From Mycolicibacterium thermoresistibile (GTDB lineage: Bacteria > Actinomycetota > Actinomycetes > Mycobacteriales > Mycobacteriaceae): a DNA stretch of 64,000 nucleotides. Under the pieces are notes generated by a model, which ran no database searches, had not been told where the DNA came from, and saw only the letters and a list, made by a program, of their open reading frames with translations. Where the stretch lies: NCBI RefSeq assembly GCF_900187065.1, contig NZ_LT906483.1, positions 1,922,001 to 1,986,000 of the forward strand, read 5' to 3'. The translations under genes and the position numbers were made by a program. Positions 48,949-59,832 of the stretch are shown here, piece by piece (within the stretch, counting starts at the first letter, position 1; the number at the start of each line of letters is the position of its first letter).

Positions 48949-49751
48949 GCCCGAGCTCCAATCCACAGAGCGGCGGCGATGACGGCCACCGTTCCGATGA
49001 TCCAAATCGCCATGCCTTCGCCGACCGGCCCGAACCCGCCGAGGCCGTAGCCGCCGGGGTTACCGGCCTTGGTGGCCTGCTGGACGTAGGCGATGATGTC
49101 GGCCTTGTCCTCCGGGGAGAGTTGCCGATCGGAGAACTTGGGCATGTTCTCCGGACCGGTCAGCATCGCGGTGTAGATCTGGGCCGGCTCCAGGTTGTCG
49201 AGGTCCGGCGCGTACTTGCCGGACGACAGGGCGCCACCGCGACCGGTGAAGTTGTGGCAGGAGGCGCAGTTCATCCGGAACAGGTCGCCGCCGCGTGCGA
49301 CGTTGTCACCGATCAGCGACTGCTGCGCGATCTCACCGTTGGCGTCGCGCACCACGGTGGGGCCGCCGCCGTTGGCCTGGATGTAGGCGCCGAGCGCGTC
49401 CATCTGGGCCTGGTCGAAGTCGGGGGTCTTCTCCGGCGCCTGGGCCTGACCGGTCTTCGCCGGCATCCGGCCGGTGGAAACCTGGAAGTACACCGAGGCC
49501 TCGCCCACACCGATCAGGCTGGGTCCGCGGTCGTACACCCCCTGCAGGTTGGCGCCGTGGCAGCTGATGCACGACGTCTCGTACAGCTCCTTGCCGGTGC
49601 GCAGTAGCGCCGACTGTGCTTCGTCGGCCACTGCCACCTGTGGCGTGGGCGTAAAGGTGGCCGCGAGGCCACCGGCGACTGTCAGCCCGAACAGCAGCAG
49701 GATGCCTGCTGATATGCGTCGGCGCAGCCGGCGGCGGGACTTGTCGGTCAT
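48945..49751 (-). CDS. qcrC: Cytochrome bc1 complex diheme cytochrome c subunit
   Basis: A 268-aa diheme cytochrome equivalent to Rv2194, bridging the bc1 complex and the aa3 oxidase in the supercomplex. Two heme sites are seen, CISCH and CASCH, each with a later Met ligand. An N-terminal signal-anchor ([21 protein letters not shown]) and a C-terminal helix ([21 protein letters not shown]) flank them. Start ATG 49751 has GAAGGGG upstream; ATG 49790 is an in-frame alternative without one. Confidence 0.96.
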   Translation of the reverse strand: MTDKSRRRLRRRISAGILLLFGLTVAGGLAATFTPTPQVAVADEAQSALLRTGKELYETSCISCHGANLQGVYDRGPSLIGVGEASVYFQVSTGRMPAKTGQAQAPEKTPDFDQAQMDALGAYIQANGGGPTVVRDANGEIAQQSLIGDNVARGGDLFRMNCASCHNFTGRGGALSSGKYAPDLDNLEPAQIYTAMLTGPENMPKFSDRQLSPEDKADIIAYVQQATKAGNPGGYGLGGFGPVGEGMAIWIIGTVAVIAAALWIGARA

Positions 49752-49848
49752 CGAACCCCTTCTATTCGGCTGTGGATGCTGGGAGCTCATCGCGGCGTCC
49801 TGCCGCTGGGCTCATCAGTCCGAGTCCGATCGGCGAGCTGGGCGGCGA

Positions 49849-50460
49849 TCATCGGACGAAGTAGATGGTGGCGAACAGCGCGATCCAGACGATGTCGACG
49901 AAGTGCCAGTAGTACGAGACCACAATCGCCGCGGTCGCCTGGGCCGGCGTGAACTTGCTCATCTTGGTGCGGAACAACAACAGCACGAACGCCACCAGAC
50001 CGCCGATGACGTGCAGGCCGTGGAAGCCGGTGGCCATGTAGAACACCGAGCCGAAGGCACTGCTCGAGATGGTGGTTCCGGCCTTGACCAACTCGACGTA
50101 CTCGTAGCCCTGCCCGAGTACGAAGAAGGTCCCCATCGCCAGCGTGATCAGATACCAGCGGCGGAGGCCGAACACGTCGCCGCGTTCGGCGGCGAACACA
50201 CCCAACTGGCAGGTGAACGAGGACGCGATCAGCACGAGCGTCACCGGTACGGCCTGCCACAGGTTGAGGTGTGTCGGGGGTGGCGGCCAGTCGCCGCCAG
50301 CCTGAGCACGCGCCACGAAGTACATCGCGAACAGTCCAGCGAAGAACATCAACTCACTGGAGAGCCAGACGATGGTCCCGACACTGACCATGTTTGGCCT
50401 GTTCAGCGAATGAACGCGCGACGTAATTGCGGTTCCGGAGGTCCCAACAGCGGTCGTCAC
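49849..50460 (-). CDS. ctaE: Cytochrome c oxidase subunit III
   Basis: A 203-aa five-helix membrane subunit equivalent to Rv2193. It has the family blocks [44 protein letters not shown] and [23 protein letters not shown] start at 50460 gives exactly the length of the H37Rv protein. It leads the ctaE-qcrC-qcrA-qcrB operon and is divergent from trpD across 68 bp. Confidence 0.96.
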   Translation of the reverse strand: MTTAVGTSGTAITSRVHSLNRPNMVSVGTIVWLSSELMFFAGLFAMYFVARAQAGGDWPPPPTHLNLWQAVPVTLVLIASSFTCQLGVFAAERGDVFGLRRWYLITLAMGTFFVLGQGYEYVELVKAGTTISSSAFGSVFYMATGFHGLHVIGGLVAFVLLLFRTKMSKFTPAQATAAIVVSYYWHFVDIVWIALFATIYFVR

Positions 50461-50516
50461 ATCATGAAGTATGACGCTTTGTAGTTGGTGATCTCCACCC
50501 GGGTCGCGCAATTAGC

Positions 50517-50522
50517 GATAAT
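50517..50522 (+). promoter_or_regulatory. -10 element of trpD (leaderless)
   Basis: GATAAT, one mismatch from consensus, is 6 nt before ATG 50529. Confidence 0.5.
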
Positions 50523-50528
50523 CGGTCA

Positions 50529-51611
<1,083 letters not shown>

Positions 51612-53417
51612 CGGCGTCTGCTCGGCGGCCATCCGGGCCGACCGGGCCGTCGCGGCCCACGCCGCCCACCGTCCGGCCGCGTTGACCGGGGTGGCATACC
51701 CCGGATCCGCCCGCACGATCCGCACCCCGGGCCGGGCGAGCCAGCGGGCGATCAGCGCGGTCTCCTCGACCAGCGCGCCGCCCAGCGGCCCGGGGTTCGG
51801 CAGGATCGTCTGAGCACCCGCGCACAGCGCGTCGACGACCGGCATCGGCGGGACACCGCGGGCGGCGGTGCCCGCGGCGGCGAGCTGACCGTGCCGGATC
51901 ACCGCGAGATGCCAGCCGCCGGCGCCGTCCGGGCAGGCGGCCACCATTTCGGTGACCGCGGCCAGCGCCCGCAGCCGCTGCCCGCGCCACAGCGTCTCGA
52001 TCGTGGTGGCGGCGTGGTCCCGCAGTCGGGCGGCCGATTCGTAGCGGGTGCGAGCGGCCAGTTCGGTGATCTGTGCCAGCATCGCGGTGAGCGGACCGCT
52101 GTCGGCGCCCTCGATCAGGTCGGCCGCACGTGCGGTGGCGGCCGCGTAGCCGACCGGGGTGGCGCCCTGGGGGGCGGGGCAGGGGGCGACCTCCCGTTCC
52201 GGGCAGCGGTGCAGCGCCGAGCGGCCCAGCCGGGTGGTGCAGGTGCGGACCCCGGTGAACCGGGCCAGCACGTCGGCGGTGTCGGCGGCGTCCGCGCGGG
52301 ACCGGAACGGTCCGATCACCCGGTCGTGGCGCGGGGTGCGGACCACGGAGAACCGCGGAAACGCCTCGTCGGTCAAGGTGATCCACCACCACTTGTGCGG
52401 GAACTTGGAGCGGCGGTTGTAGGGCGGCGCGTGGGCGGCCAGCAGCCGCAGCTCCCGCACCCCGGCCTCGAGGTCGTGAGCGCATTCGACGTGGTCGACC
52501 GCGGTGGCCAGCGAGGCCATCTCCTTCATCCGGGGCCGCGGATCGGCGCCGGTGAAGTATTGGCGGACCCGGCGCCGCAGGTCCACCGCCGTGCCGACGT
52601 AGAGCACCTCGCCGCCCGGCCCGCGGAACAGATACACCCCCGGACAGCGGGGCAGCCGGTCGGCCAGACCGCGGTTGCGCCGCTGCGCGGGCGTGACATC
52701 GGGCAGATACGCCTGCAGATCGGCGAAGGTGTGCACCCCCTGGTTGCCGACCCGTTCGATCAGCCCGTGCAGCACGTGGACGGTGGCGCGGGCGTCGTCG
52801 AGCGCACGGTGCGTGGGTGTGGTGGGCGACCCGAACAGCCGGGCCAGCGCCGCCAACCGCAGACTGGGCGCCTCGTCGCGGGTGAGCACCCGACGGGCCA
52901 GCCGCACCGTGCACAGCACCTGCGGGCGGGGCCAGTCGATGCCGCAGCGTTCGGCCGCGGCGCGCAGGAATCCGATGTCGAAGCCGGCGTTGTGGGCGAC
53001 CAGCACCGCGCCGCGGCTGAACTCCAGAAACGTCGGCAGCACCGATTCGATCGGCGGGGCGTCGTACACCATCGCCGAGGTGATCCCGGTCAACGCGACG
53101 ATCTGCGGCGGAATGCTGCGGCCCGGGTCCACCAGTGTGGCCAGCTCGCCCAGCACCTCACCGCCGCGCACCTTGACCGCGCCGATCTCGGTGATCGCGT
53201 CGGGATCCTCGCCGCTGGAGCGGCCGCCGGTGGTCTCCAGGTCGACGACGACGAACGTGGTGTCCCGCAGCGGGACAGCGTCCAGATCGAACGCCAGCTG
53301 GCCCATGGCGATGACGCTAGGGACGCCCACCGACATCCCCACACCGCGACACGCGCCGGCCGGATCTGTCGGTGCGTGTCGTTAGCGTGCCCGGCAACAC
53401 CGGACGAAAGGAACACC

Positions 53418-53681
53418 ATGACGCCAGACGAGAGCCTCACCGACCGTCCCCGCCCGCAGGACCGGGACGAAGGGGACGAAGGGACCGTAGTCATCGACTG
53501 TGATCACTGCGCGGTGCGCGGCCCGGGATGCACCGACTGTGTCGTCAGTGTGCTGCTCGGGGTGCCGGACAGTTTGCTGGAGGATGAACGGCGGGCGCTG
53601 GAAGTGCTGGCCGAGGCCGGTCTGGCCCCCAGACTGCGGCTCGTACCGGTTCACCGTGGCCGCGGATCCGGCGTTGCCTGA
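53418..53681 (+). CDS. Small Cys-rich conserved protein
   Basis: An 87-aa protein with an acidic disordered N-terminus and a Cys cluster C-x2-C-x6-C-x2-C at residues 28-41 (VIDCDHCAVRGPGCTDCVV), typical of a zinc-ribbon-like knuckle. A leucine-rich helix follows (LLGVPDSLLEDERRALEVLAEAGL). AAAGGA 7 nt upstream supports ATG 53418. I do not recognise a named family. It precedes the NlpC/P60 gene by 154 nt. Confidence 0.72.
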   Translation: MTPDESLTDRPRPQDRDEGDEGTVVIDCDHCAVRGPGCTDCVVSVLLGVPDSLLEDERRALEVLAEAGLAPRLRLVPVHRGRGSGVA

Positions 53682-53835
53682 CGACACGCGCCGGGGAGAT
53701 GGCCGGAAAATTCTTCTTCAGGGCTGTTAGATTTGCGTCTCTGTTGGACAAGCCCGATGCCGTTTCGTAACCTGTTCGAGACCTTTTCGCGGTTCGGAGC
53801 GGCCAGAAACCCGGTAGCTGTAAGGACGCAATACG

Positions 53836-54966
53836 TTGAGGATCGACCGTGCGCACCGGATCATCCGTTCTGTTCATCGACCCCTCATCGCACTGATCGC
53901 CGGCCTGACGTTACTGGCCACCGGTATCGCGGCCCCCGGGCACGCAGACCCTGCCGATGACGCGCTGGCAAAGCTGCAGGAGCTGTCGCGGCAAGCCGAA
54001 CAGACCACAGAGGCGATGCACTCCGCCCGGCTCGACCTGGAGGAGAAGCTGGCTGCGCAGCGTGCCGCCGAGGAGAAGGCCGCCGCGGACGCCGCCGCCG
54101 CGGACGCCGCCACCGCTCAGCTGGCGAACTACCAGACCGCGGTCGACAAGCTCGCCGCGTCGCAGTACATGGGGGGCCGTACCGACGGCTTCAACGCGAT
54201 CCTCACCGCCCGCTCACCGCAGCAGCTGATCGATCAGCTCGCCGTGCAACGGGTGATGGCCACCGAGATGTCGGAGCAGATGCACCGGTTCCGGCTCGCC
54301 CAGGAGGAGGCCGCGAAGGCCGCCGAAGCGTCCGCGAAGTCGGCCGCCGAGGCCCGGACCGCCGCCGAGCAGGCCGCCGCGGTGCGCGCCGAGCTGCAAG
54401 CCAAGCAAAGTGAGCTGCAGCAGCAGATCGAGGTGGTCAAGGCCCAGTACGAGGCGCTCACCCCGGATCAACGGGAGGCGCTGGCCGCGATGCCGCCGGT
54501 GCCGCCCGGCACCCCCACCGGGGAGTTGCCAGGACAGCACGACACCGAGGTGCTGGCCGCGCCCGGCATCCCGCCCGGCGACCTCGCCCCCGAGGCGGCC
54601 GTCCCCGGCGGCCCGTCGAACGACCGTGCCACCGTCGTGCAGGCCGCGCTGAGCCGGATCGGCTCCCCGTACTCGTGGGGTGGTTCCGGCCCCAATGCCT
54701 TCGACTGCTCCGGGCTGGTCATGTGGGCGTTCCGGCAGGGCGCCGGGATCAATCTGCCGCACTCCAGCCAGGCCCTGGCCCGCGGTGGGCAGCCGGTGTC
54801 GATGGCCGACATCCAACCCGGCGATGTGGTCACCTACTACTCCGACGCCTCCCACGCCGCGATCTACATCGGCAACGGGATGATGGTGCATGCCTCGACC
54901 TACGGCACACCGGTGCGGGTCGCCCCGGTGAACAATGCGCCGATCTACAACATCCGCCGGTACTGA
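53836..54966 (+). CDS. NlpC/P60 peptidoglycan hydrolase (Rv2190c-like)
   Basis: A 376-aa exported hydrolase. A signal peptide ends at GHADPADD. A long coiled-coil (about residues 35-215) rich in Ala, Glu and Gln follows, then a Pro-rich linker and the NlpC/P60 domain (about 265-376) with the catalytic Cys291 in NAFDCSGLVMWAF, a His in DASHAAIYIG, and the third polar residue in MMVHAS. It should cut D-glutamyl-mDAP bonds in peptidoglycan. The start is TTG 53836 (MRIDRAHR), matching the H37Rv protein; GTG 53848 is possible. The stop lies in a tandem repeat. Confidence 0.92.
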   Translation: MRIDRAHRIIRSVHRPLIALIAGLTLLATGIAAPGHADPADDALAKLQELSRQAEQTTEAMHSARLDLEEKLAAQRAAEEKAAADAAAADAATAQLANYQTAVDKLAASQYMGGRTDGFNAILTARSPQQLIDQLAVQRVMATEMSEQMHRFRLAQEEAAKAAEASAKSAAEARTAAEQAAAVRAELQAKQSELQQQIEVVKAQYEALTPDQREALAAMPPVPPGTPTGELPGQHDTEVLAAPGIPPGDLAPEAAVPGGPSNDRATVVQAALSRIGSPYSWGGSGPNAFDCSGLVMWAFRQGAGINLPHSSQALARGGQPVSMADIQPGDVVTYYSDASHAAIYIGNGMMVHASTYGTPVRVAPVNNAPIYNIRRY

Positions 54967-55852
54967 ATCCGCCGGTACCGGATCCACCGGTGCCGGATCC
55001 ACCGGTGCCGGATCCGCCGGTGCCGGCCGCCGGCTGCTGACGCTGGCCCTGCTCGCCGAGCTCGTCGGTGCGGCGGTGGTGGTGTGGCCCGGCTCCCCGT
55101 CGGCGGCGCCCGCACCGTCACCGCCGTCGGAATCGGCGCTGGCCGCGGGCGAATCCGTGCCCGCCGGGCCGGCGGCGCCCACCGAACGCGTCCTGGCCGA
55201 CGGTCGGCGGGCCCGGTTGGTGGATCTGGGTGGACCGCACACCGCCGGGCTGCTGAACCGCATCGCCGCCGAACTGGACGCGGCGGCCGCTGCGGTGACC
55301 GCGTTCTGGGGGGACGACTGGTCCCGCGAGATCGTGATCGCGGCGGCCGCCACCGATGAGCAGTTCACCGCGCTGGCCGGCGGCGGGCCGGACATCGCCG
55401 CCGCGGCCGTCGACGGGCGCATCGTGTTCGCTCCCGGCGCGGCCGGGATGAGCGCCGATGCGCTGCGGATGGTGTTGCGCCACGAGCTTTTCCATCACGC
55501 CGCGCTGCCGCGGACGGCGGGCGACGCGCCACGCTGGCTCACCGAGGGGGTGGCGGACTTCGTGGCCCGGCCCGGCGGCCGGCCGGAGTTGACGGACGCC
55601 GAGGCGCAGGCCACCCGGCTGCCGACCGACGACGACCTCGACACCCCCGGACCGGTCCGCGCCCACGCCTACGACCGCGCATGGTGGTTCAGCAGTTACG
55701 TCGCCGACCGGTACGGCCCGGCGGCCCTGCGCGATCTGTATCTGCGGGCCTGCGGACCCGGACACCGTGACGTGGCGACCGCGGTGCGCGACGCGCTCGG
55801 CGCCGAACCCGATGTGGTGCTCGCCGGTTGGCGCCGGTGGCTGACCGACTAG
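54935..55852 (+). CDS. Secreted HExxH metallopeptidase-like protein
   Basis: A 305-aa protein whose start overlaps the NlpC/P60 gene by 32 nt; it sits at the Rv2189c position. Residues 8-31 are encoded by a 15-bp tandem repeat (SAGTG, STGAG units). A hydrophobic segment (LLTLALLAELVGAAVVVW) then acts as signal or anchor. The zinc motif is RHELFHHA (His183, Glu184, His187) with a third ligand Glu204 in WLTEGVADFVA, the gluzincin pattern. No ATG or GTG closer to the hydrophobic segment is in frame, so the repeat-coded start is likely used. Peptidase activity is predicted, not shown. Confidence 0.8.
   Translation: MRRSTTSAGTESAGTGSTGAGSTGAGSAGAGRRLLTLALLAELVGAAVVVWPGSPSAAPAPSPPSESALAAGESVPAGPAAPTERVLADGRRARLVDLGGPHTAGLLNRIAAELDAAAAAVTAFWGDDWSREIVIAAAATDEQFTALAGGGPDIAAAAVDGRIVFAPGAAGMSADALRMVLRHELFHHAALPRTAGDAPRWLTEGVADFVARPGGRPELTDAEAQATRLPTDDDLDTPGPVRAHAYDRAWWFSSYVADRYGPAALRDLYLRACGPGHRDVATAVRDALGAEPDVVLAGWRRWLTD
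54954..55028. repeat. 15-bp tandem repeat at the NlpC/P60 stop, coding in the next gene
   Basis: Five units with consensus CCACCGGTGCCGGAT. The first (54954-54968) contains the NlpC/P60 stop TGA; in later units that triplet has become CGG, so the array is open in the frame of the downstream gene and gives it a Ser/Gly/Thr/Ala pentapeptide repeat. Confidence 0.9.
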
Positions 55853-55855
55853 CGT
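55850..55855 (+). promoter_or_regulatory. -10 element of pimB' (leaderless)
   Basis: TAGCGT is 7 nt before GTG 55863. The surrounding 19 nt are nearly the same as those at the gcvT start (28721-28739). Confidence 0.4.
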
Positions 55856-55862
55856 GACCGGG

Positions 55863-57005
55863 GTGAGCCGGGTTCTCCTCGTCACCAACGACTTTCCGCC
55901 GCGTCCCGGCGGCATCCAGTCCTACCTGCACGAACTGGTGCTCCGGTTGGTGCGGACCCAGTCGCACGTCGTGACGGTGTACGCGCCGCGGTGGCGCGGA
56001 TCCGACGACTTCGACGCCGAGGCGGCGCGCACCGGTTACCGGGTGGTGCGTCACCCCGGCACGCTCATGCTGCCCGAACCGTCGGTGGCCCGCCGGATGC
56101 GGCGGCTGATCCGCGACGAGGGGATCGACACGGTGTGGTTCGGCGCCGCCGCACCGCTGGCGCTGTTGGCCGGCACCGCCCGCGCCGCCGGCGCGCGCCG
56201 GGTGCTCGCCAGCACCCACGGCCATGAGGTCGGCTGGTCGATGCTGCCGGTGGCGCGGCACGCACTGCGCATCATCGGGGACAACACCGACGTGCTGACC
56301 TACGTCAGCCGGTACACCCGGCGGCGGTTCGCATCGGCCTTCGGCCCGCGGGCCGGCCTGGAACACGTACCGCCGGGGGTGGACATCGACCGGTTCGCAC
56401 CCGACCCGGTGGCCCGCACCGCGCTGCGGACCCGCTACCGGCTGGGCGAGCGGCCGGTCGTGCTGTGTCTGTCCCGGCTGGTTCCCCGCAAGGGACAGGA
56501 CATGCTCATCCGGGCCCTGCCGATGATCCGCCGGCGGGTCGGCGACGCGGTGCTGGTGATCGTCGGCGGCGGCCCGTACCGGACCGCGTTGCAGCGCCTG
56601 GCGCATCGGTACGACGTGGCCGCGCATGTGGTGTTCACCGGGGGTATCCCGGCCGAGGAACTGCCCGCCCACCACGCGATGGCAGACGTCTTCGCGATGC
56701 CGTGCCGGACCCGCGGCGCCGGTCTGGACGTCGAGGGGCTGGGCATCGTCTACCTGGAGGCCTCGGCCACCGGGGTGCCGGTCGTCGCCGGCCGGTCCGG
56801 CGGCGCCCCGGAGACCGTGCGGCACGGCGAAACCGGGCTGGTGGTCGACGGCCGTGACGTACGCGAGATCGCAACGGCGGTCGGCGATCTGCTGTCCGAT
56901 CCCGATCGGGCCGCCGCGATGGGCGCGGCCGGCCGGCAGTGGGTGGTACAGCAGTGGCAGTGGCAGACCCAGGCCGACCGGCTGGCCCGGCTGCTGCAGG
57001 TGTGA
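55863..57005 (+). CDS. pimB: GDP-mannose-dependent phosphatidylinositol monomannoside mannosyltransferase
   Basis: A 380-aa GT4 (GT-B fold) enzyme equivalent to Rv2188c (PimB', PimB), which adds the second mannose to PIM1 on the inner leaflet. Features: VTNDFPPRPGGIQSYLHEL, STHGHEVGWSMLPVAR, LSRLVPRKGQDMLIRALP (phosphate and GDP site) and GAGLDVEGLGIVYLEASATGVPVVAG with the E-x7-E motif. Start chosen at GTG 55863 (VSRVLLVTNDFPP), which matches the family; GTG 55854 overlaps the promoter. Confidence 0.95.
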   Translation: MSRVLLVTNDFPPRPGGIQSYLHELVLRLVRTQSHVVTVYAPRWRGSDDFDAEAARTGYRVVRHPGTLMLPEPSVARRMRRLIRDEGIDTVWFGAAAPLALLAGTARAAGARRVLASTHGHEVGWSMLPVARHALRIIGDNTDVLTYVSRYTRRRFASAFGPRAGLEHVPPGVDIDRFAPDPVARTALRTRYRLGERPVVLCLSRLVPRKGQDMLIRALPMIRRRVGDAVLVIVGGGPYRTALQRLAHRYDVAAHVVFTGGIPAEELPAHHAMADVFAMPCRTRGAGLDVEGLGIVYLEASATGVPVVAGRSGGAPETVRHGETGLVVDGRDVREIATAVGDLLSDPDRAAAMGAAGRQWVVQQWQWQTQADRLARLLQV

Positions 57006-57030
57006 CGCTGCGGTGTGACGGGCACCGGCG

Positions 57031-58830
57031 TCAGGACGAGTAGATCTTCTCGATCTCCGCCGCGTACTTCTCGGCCACCACCGCGCGCTTGAGTTTCAGC
57101 GTCGGGGTCAGTTCACCGTCCTCGACGGTGAAGTCGACCGGCAGGATCCGGAACTTGCGGATCGCCTCGGCGCGCGACACCGCCTTGTTGGCCTGCTGGA
57201 TCGCCTCGTCGATCTCGGCGACCAGATCGGGATCCTCGGTCATCTCCGCCAGGGTGGCGTCGGGGTTCTTGCCGCGGTGCTGCTTCCAGGTTTCGAAGGC
57301 CTCGGGATCGATGGTGATCAGCGCGCCGATGAACGGTTTCTGATCGCCCACCGCCATCGCCTGGCTGATCAACGGGTGGGCGCGCAGCTGATCCTCCAGC
57401 ACCGCCGGGGCGACGTTCTTGCCGCCCGCGGTGACGATGATCTCCTTCTTGCGGCCGACGATGGTGAGGAAGCCGTCGTCGTCGATGCTGCCGAGATCGC
57501 CGGTGTGGAACCAGCCGTCGACGATCGCCTCCTTGGTGGCCTCCTCGTTCTGCCAGTAGCCGTTGAACACCACGCCGCCCTTGACCAGCAGCTCGCCGTC
57601 CGGCGCGAGTTTCATGCTGCAGCCCGGCACGAGCTTGCCCACGGTGCCGATGCGCAGATCGTCCATCCGGTTCACCGTGATCGCGGCGCTGGTCTCGGTC
57701 AGCCCGTAGCCCTCGTACACGGTGACACCGGCGCCGCGGAAGAAGTGGCCGAGCCGGGCGCCCAACGGCGCACCGCCGGAGATCGCCGCCCGGCACTCAC
57801 CGCCCAGCGCGGCACGCAGCTTCCCGTACACCAGCTTGTCGAACAACGCATGTTTGGCGCGCAGCCACAGCCCGGGGCCGCCGGTGTCGAGCGCCTTGCT
57901 CCAATCGATCGCGGTCCGCGCGGCCTGGGCGAAGATCGCGCCCTTGCCGCCCTCTTGTGCGTTCAATTCCGCGGTGTTGTAGACCTTTTCGAACACCCGC
58001 GGCACCGACACCACCGCCGTCGGCTTGAACTCGCCGAACAGTGGCACCAGGTTGGCCAGGTCGCTGGTGAAGCCCTGGGTGACCTTGCTGTGGAAGGCCG
58101 CCATCGAGATCGCGCGGGCCAGCACGTGGGCCAGCGGCAGGAAGGTCAGCATGCGCTGCCCCTTGTCCAGCAGGGTGGGGAAGCAGTCCCGGTCGGCGCG
58201 GACCTCGTGCACCAGGTTGGAATGGGTCAGCACACAACCCTTCGGGCGGCCGGTGGTGCCGGAGGTGTAGATCAGCGTGGCCGGGTCGGCCGCGCGGATG
58301 CCCGCCAGCCGGTTGTCCAACTCGGCGCGGTCCACCCCCGAACCGGCCGCGGTGAGCTCGTCGATCGCCGTCGGGCCGGATCCCTCGATGAGCAGCGTCT
58401 TGCGCAACGCCGGGGCGTCGTCCTGCACCGACTTGACCAGTTGGCCGTGTTTCTCGGTCTCCACCACCGCGAGCACCGCGCCGGAGTCCTGCAGCACCCA
58501 ACGCACCTGATCGGCGGAGGAGGTCTCGAATATCGGCACAGTCAACGCCCCGACCGCCAGGATCGCGTAGTCCAGGATCACCCACTCGTAGCGGGTGGCC
58601 GACATCAGCGCGACCCGGTCGCCGGGCTGCACCCCCTCGGCGATCAGCCCCAACGCGGCTGCGCGGACCTGCTCGGCGGCCTGCGCGCAGGTGACATCGG
58701 TCCACCGCCCGTCGATCCGGCGTCGGAAGATGACATGCTGCGGATCGTCGCGTTCGTGGTCGAACACGGCACTGACGATGTTGTCCCGCTCGCCCACGGT
58801 GAAGGTGGCGGGTTCGTGAAACTCACGCAC
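57031..58830 (-). CDS. fadD15: Long-chain-fatty-acid--CoA ligase FadD15
   Basis: A 599-aa acyl-CoA synthetase equivalent to Rv2187. The AMP-binding motif is [21 protein letters not shown], with [53 protein letters not shown] and the C-terminal lysine in [12 protein letters not shown]. It activates long-chain fatty acids to acyl-CoA. Its motif contrasts with the FAAL at 1372. Reads toward pimB'. Confidence 0.95.
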   Translation of the reverse strand: MREFHEPATFTVGERDNIVSAVFDHERDDPQHVIFRRRIDGRWTDVTCAQAAEQVRAAALGLIAEGVQPGDRVALMSATRYEWVILDYAILAVGALTVPIFETSSADQVRWVLQDSGAVLAVVETEKHGQLVKSVQDDAPALRKTLLIEGSGPTAIDELTAAGSGVDRAELDNRLAGIRAADPATLIYTSGTTGRPKGCVLTHSNLVHEVRADRDCFPTLLDKGQRMLTFLPLAHVLARAISMAAFHSKVTQGFTSDLANLVPLFGEFKPTAVVSVPRVFEKVYNTAELNAQEGGKGAIFAQAARTAIDWSKALDTGGPGLWLRAKHALFDKLVYGKLRAALGGECRAAISGGAPLGARLGHFFRGAGVTVYEGYGLTETSAAITVNRMDDLRIGTVGKLVPGCSMKLAPDGELLVKGGVVFNGYWQNEEATKEAIVDGWFHTGDLGSIDDDGFLTIVGRKKEIIVTAGGKNVAPAVLEDQLRAHPLISQAMAVGDQKPFIGALITIDPEAFETWKQHRGKNPDATLAEMTEDPDLVAEIDEAIQQANKAVSRAEAIRKFRILPVDFTVEDGELTPTLKLKRAVVAEKYAAEIEKIYSS

Positions 58831-58924
58831 AGTCGAGCCTCTCTACTTGCAGCGGCGTCGGTCACACCAGCCTAGTCATCCCGGTGAGCCCGCGGTGAGG
58901 GCGTATGTGAAGCTTAAGACGACC

Positions 58925-59314
58925 ATGAACAGCATCCAGATCGCAGACGAGACCTTCGTTGCGGCCGACCCGGTGCAGGTCGGCCGGGCGGTGGCGGATC
59001 GGGCCAGCTGGCAGCGCTGGTGGCCGGACCTGTGGCTGACCGTCGCCGAGGACCGCGCCGAACAGGGGCACCGCTGGTCGGTCACCGGTGCGCTCACCGG
59101 GACCATGGAGATCTGGCTGGAGCCGATGATGGACGGGGTGGTGCTGCACTACTTCCTGCACGCCGAACCGTCCGGGGTGTCGGCCTGGCAGCTGGCCAGG
59201 ATGAACCTGCCCAAACTCACCCACCGCTACCGGGTGGCCGGCAAGGAGATGGCGTTCGAGATCAAACAGCGGCTGGAGGCGTCGCGTCCGGTGGGCGTCT
59301 CGCGGCTGGCCTGA
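58925..59314 (+). CDS. SRPBCC-like conserved protein (Rv2186c-like)
   Basis: A 129-aa protein, the length of Rv2186c. It resembles a polyketide cyclase/START-type fold (DETFVAADPVQVGRAVADRASWQRWWPDLWLTV, then MDGVVLHYFLHAEPSG), with no catalytic residues that I can name. It is divergent from fadD15 and forms the head of a run that ends in the acyltransferase gene. In-frame GTG 58895 would add ten residues. Confidence 0.82.
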   Translation: MNSIQIADETFVAADPVQVGRAVADRASWQRWWPDLWLTVAEDRAEQGHRWSVTGALTGTMEIWLEPMMDGVVLHYFLHAEPSGVSAWQLARMNLPKLTHRYRVAGKEMAFEIKQRLEASRPVGVSRLA

Positions 59315-59394
59315 TAGCTCGATGACGCCGTCCGGGGGAGGGTAGATTTCTGCCAACGGCCGCGACTCGCGGCACAGCGAATCAGGGGAGTGGA

Positions 59395-59832
59395 GTGGCG
59401 GACAAGACGGCGCAGACGATCTTCATCGACGCCGACCCCGAGACGGTGATGGGTGTGATCGCCGACCTCGGGTCGTATCCGGAGTGGGTGGCCGAGTACA
59501 AGCAGGCCGAGGTGCTCGAGACCGACGACCGCGGTTACCCGAAGATCGCCCGGCTGGTGCTGGACGCCGCGGTCCTCAAGGACACCATGGTGTTGTCCTA
59601 CGACTGGGCGCCGGACGGCAGATCGGTGACCTGGTCGCTGGTGGAGAGCTCGCTGCTGCGGTCGCTGCAGGGGGCCTACCGGTTGGCGCCCAGCCGCACC
59701 GGCACCGACGTCACCTATGAACTGGCGGTCGATCTGAAGGTGCCGATGATCGGCCTGCTCAAACGGAAGGCGGAACGCCGCCTCACCGACACCGCGTTGA
59801 AGGACCTGAAGAAACGAGTCGAGGCTGAGTGA
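59395..59832 (+). CDS. SRPBCC family protein (TB16.3/Rv2185c-like)
   Basis: A 145-aa START/polyketide cyclase-like protein, the equivalent of TB16.3. It starts with the family block QTIFIDADPETVMGVIADLGSYPEWV. It probably binds a hydrophobic ligand. GTG start with AGGGGAG upstream. Its stop (TGA 59830-59832) overlaps the beginning of the ATPase gene. Confidence 0.88.
   Translation: MADKTAQTIFIDADPETVMGVIADLGSYPEWVAEYKQAEVLETDDRGYPKIARLVLDAAVLKDTMVLSYDWAPDGRSVTWSLVESSLLRSLQGAYRLAPSRTGTDVTYELAVDLKVPMIGLLKRKAERRLTDTALKDLKKRVEAE

Noticed and set aside
53682..53835. Riboswitch-like leader before the NlpC/P60 gene
   Set aside because: Some mycobacterial wall hydrolases have c-di-AMP riboswitches, but I could not find the conserved core in these 154 nt.
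57277..58875. Plus-strand open frame of 532 codons opposite fadD15
   Set aside because: Antisense mirror of a well-recognised acyl-CoA synthetase.
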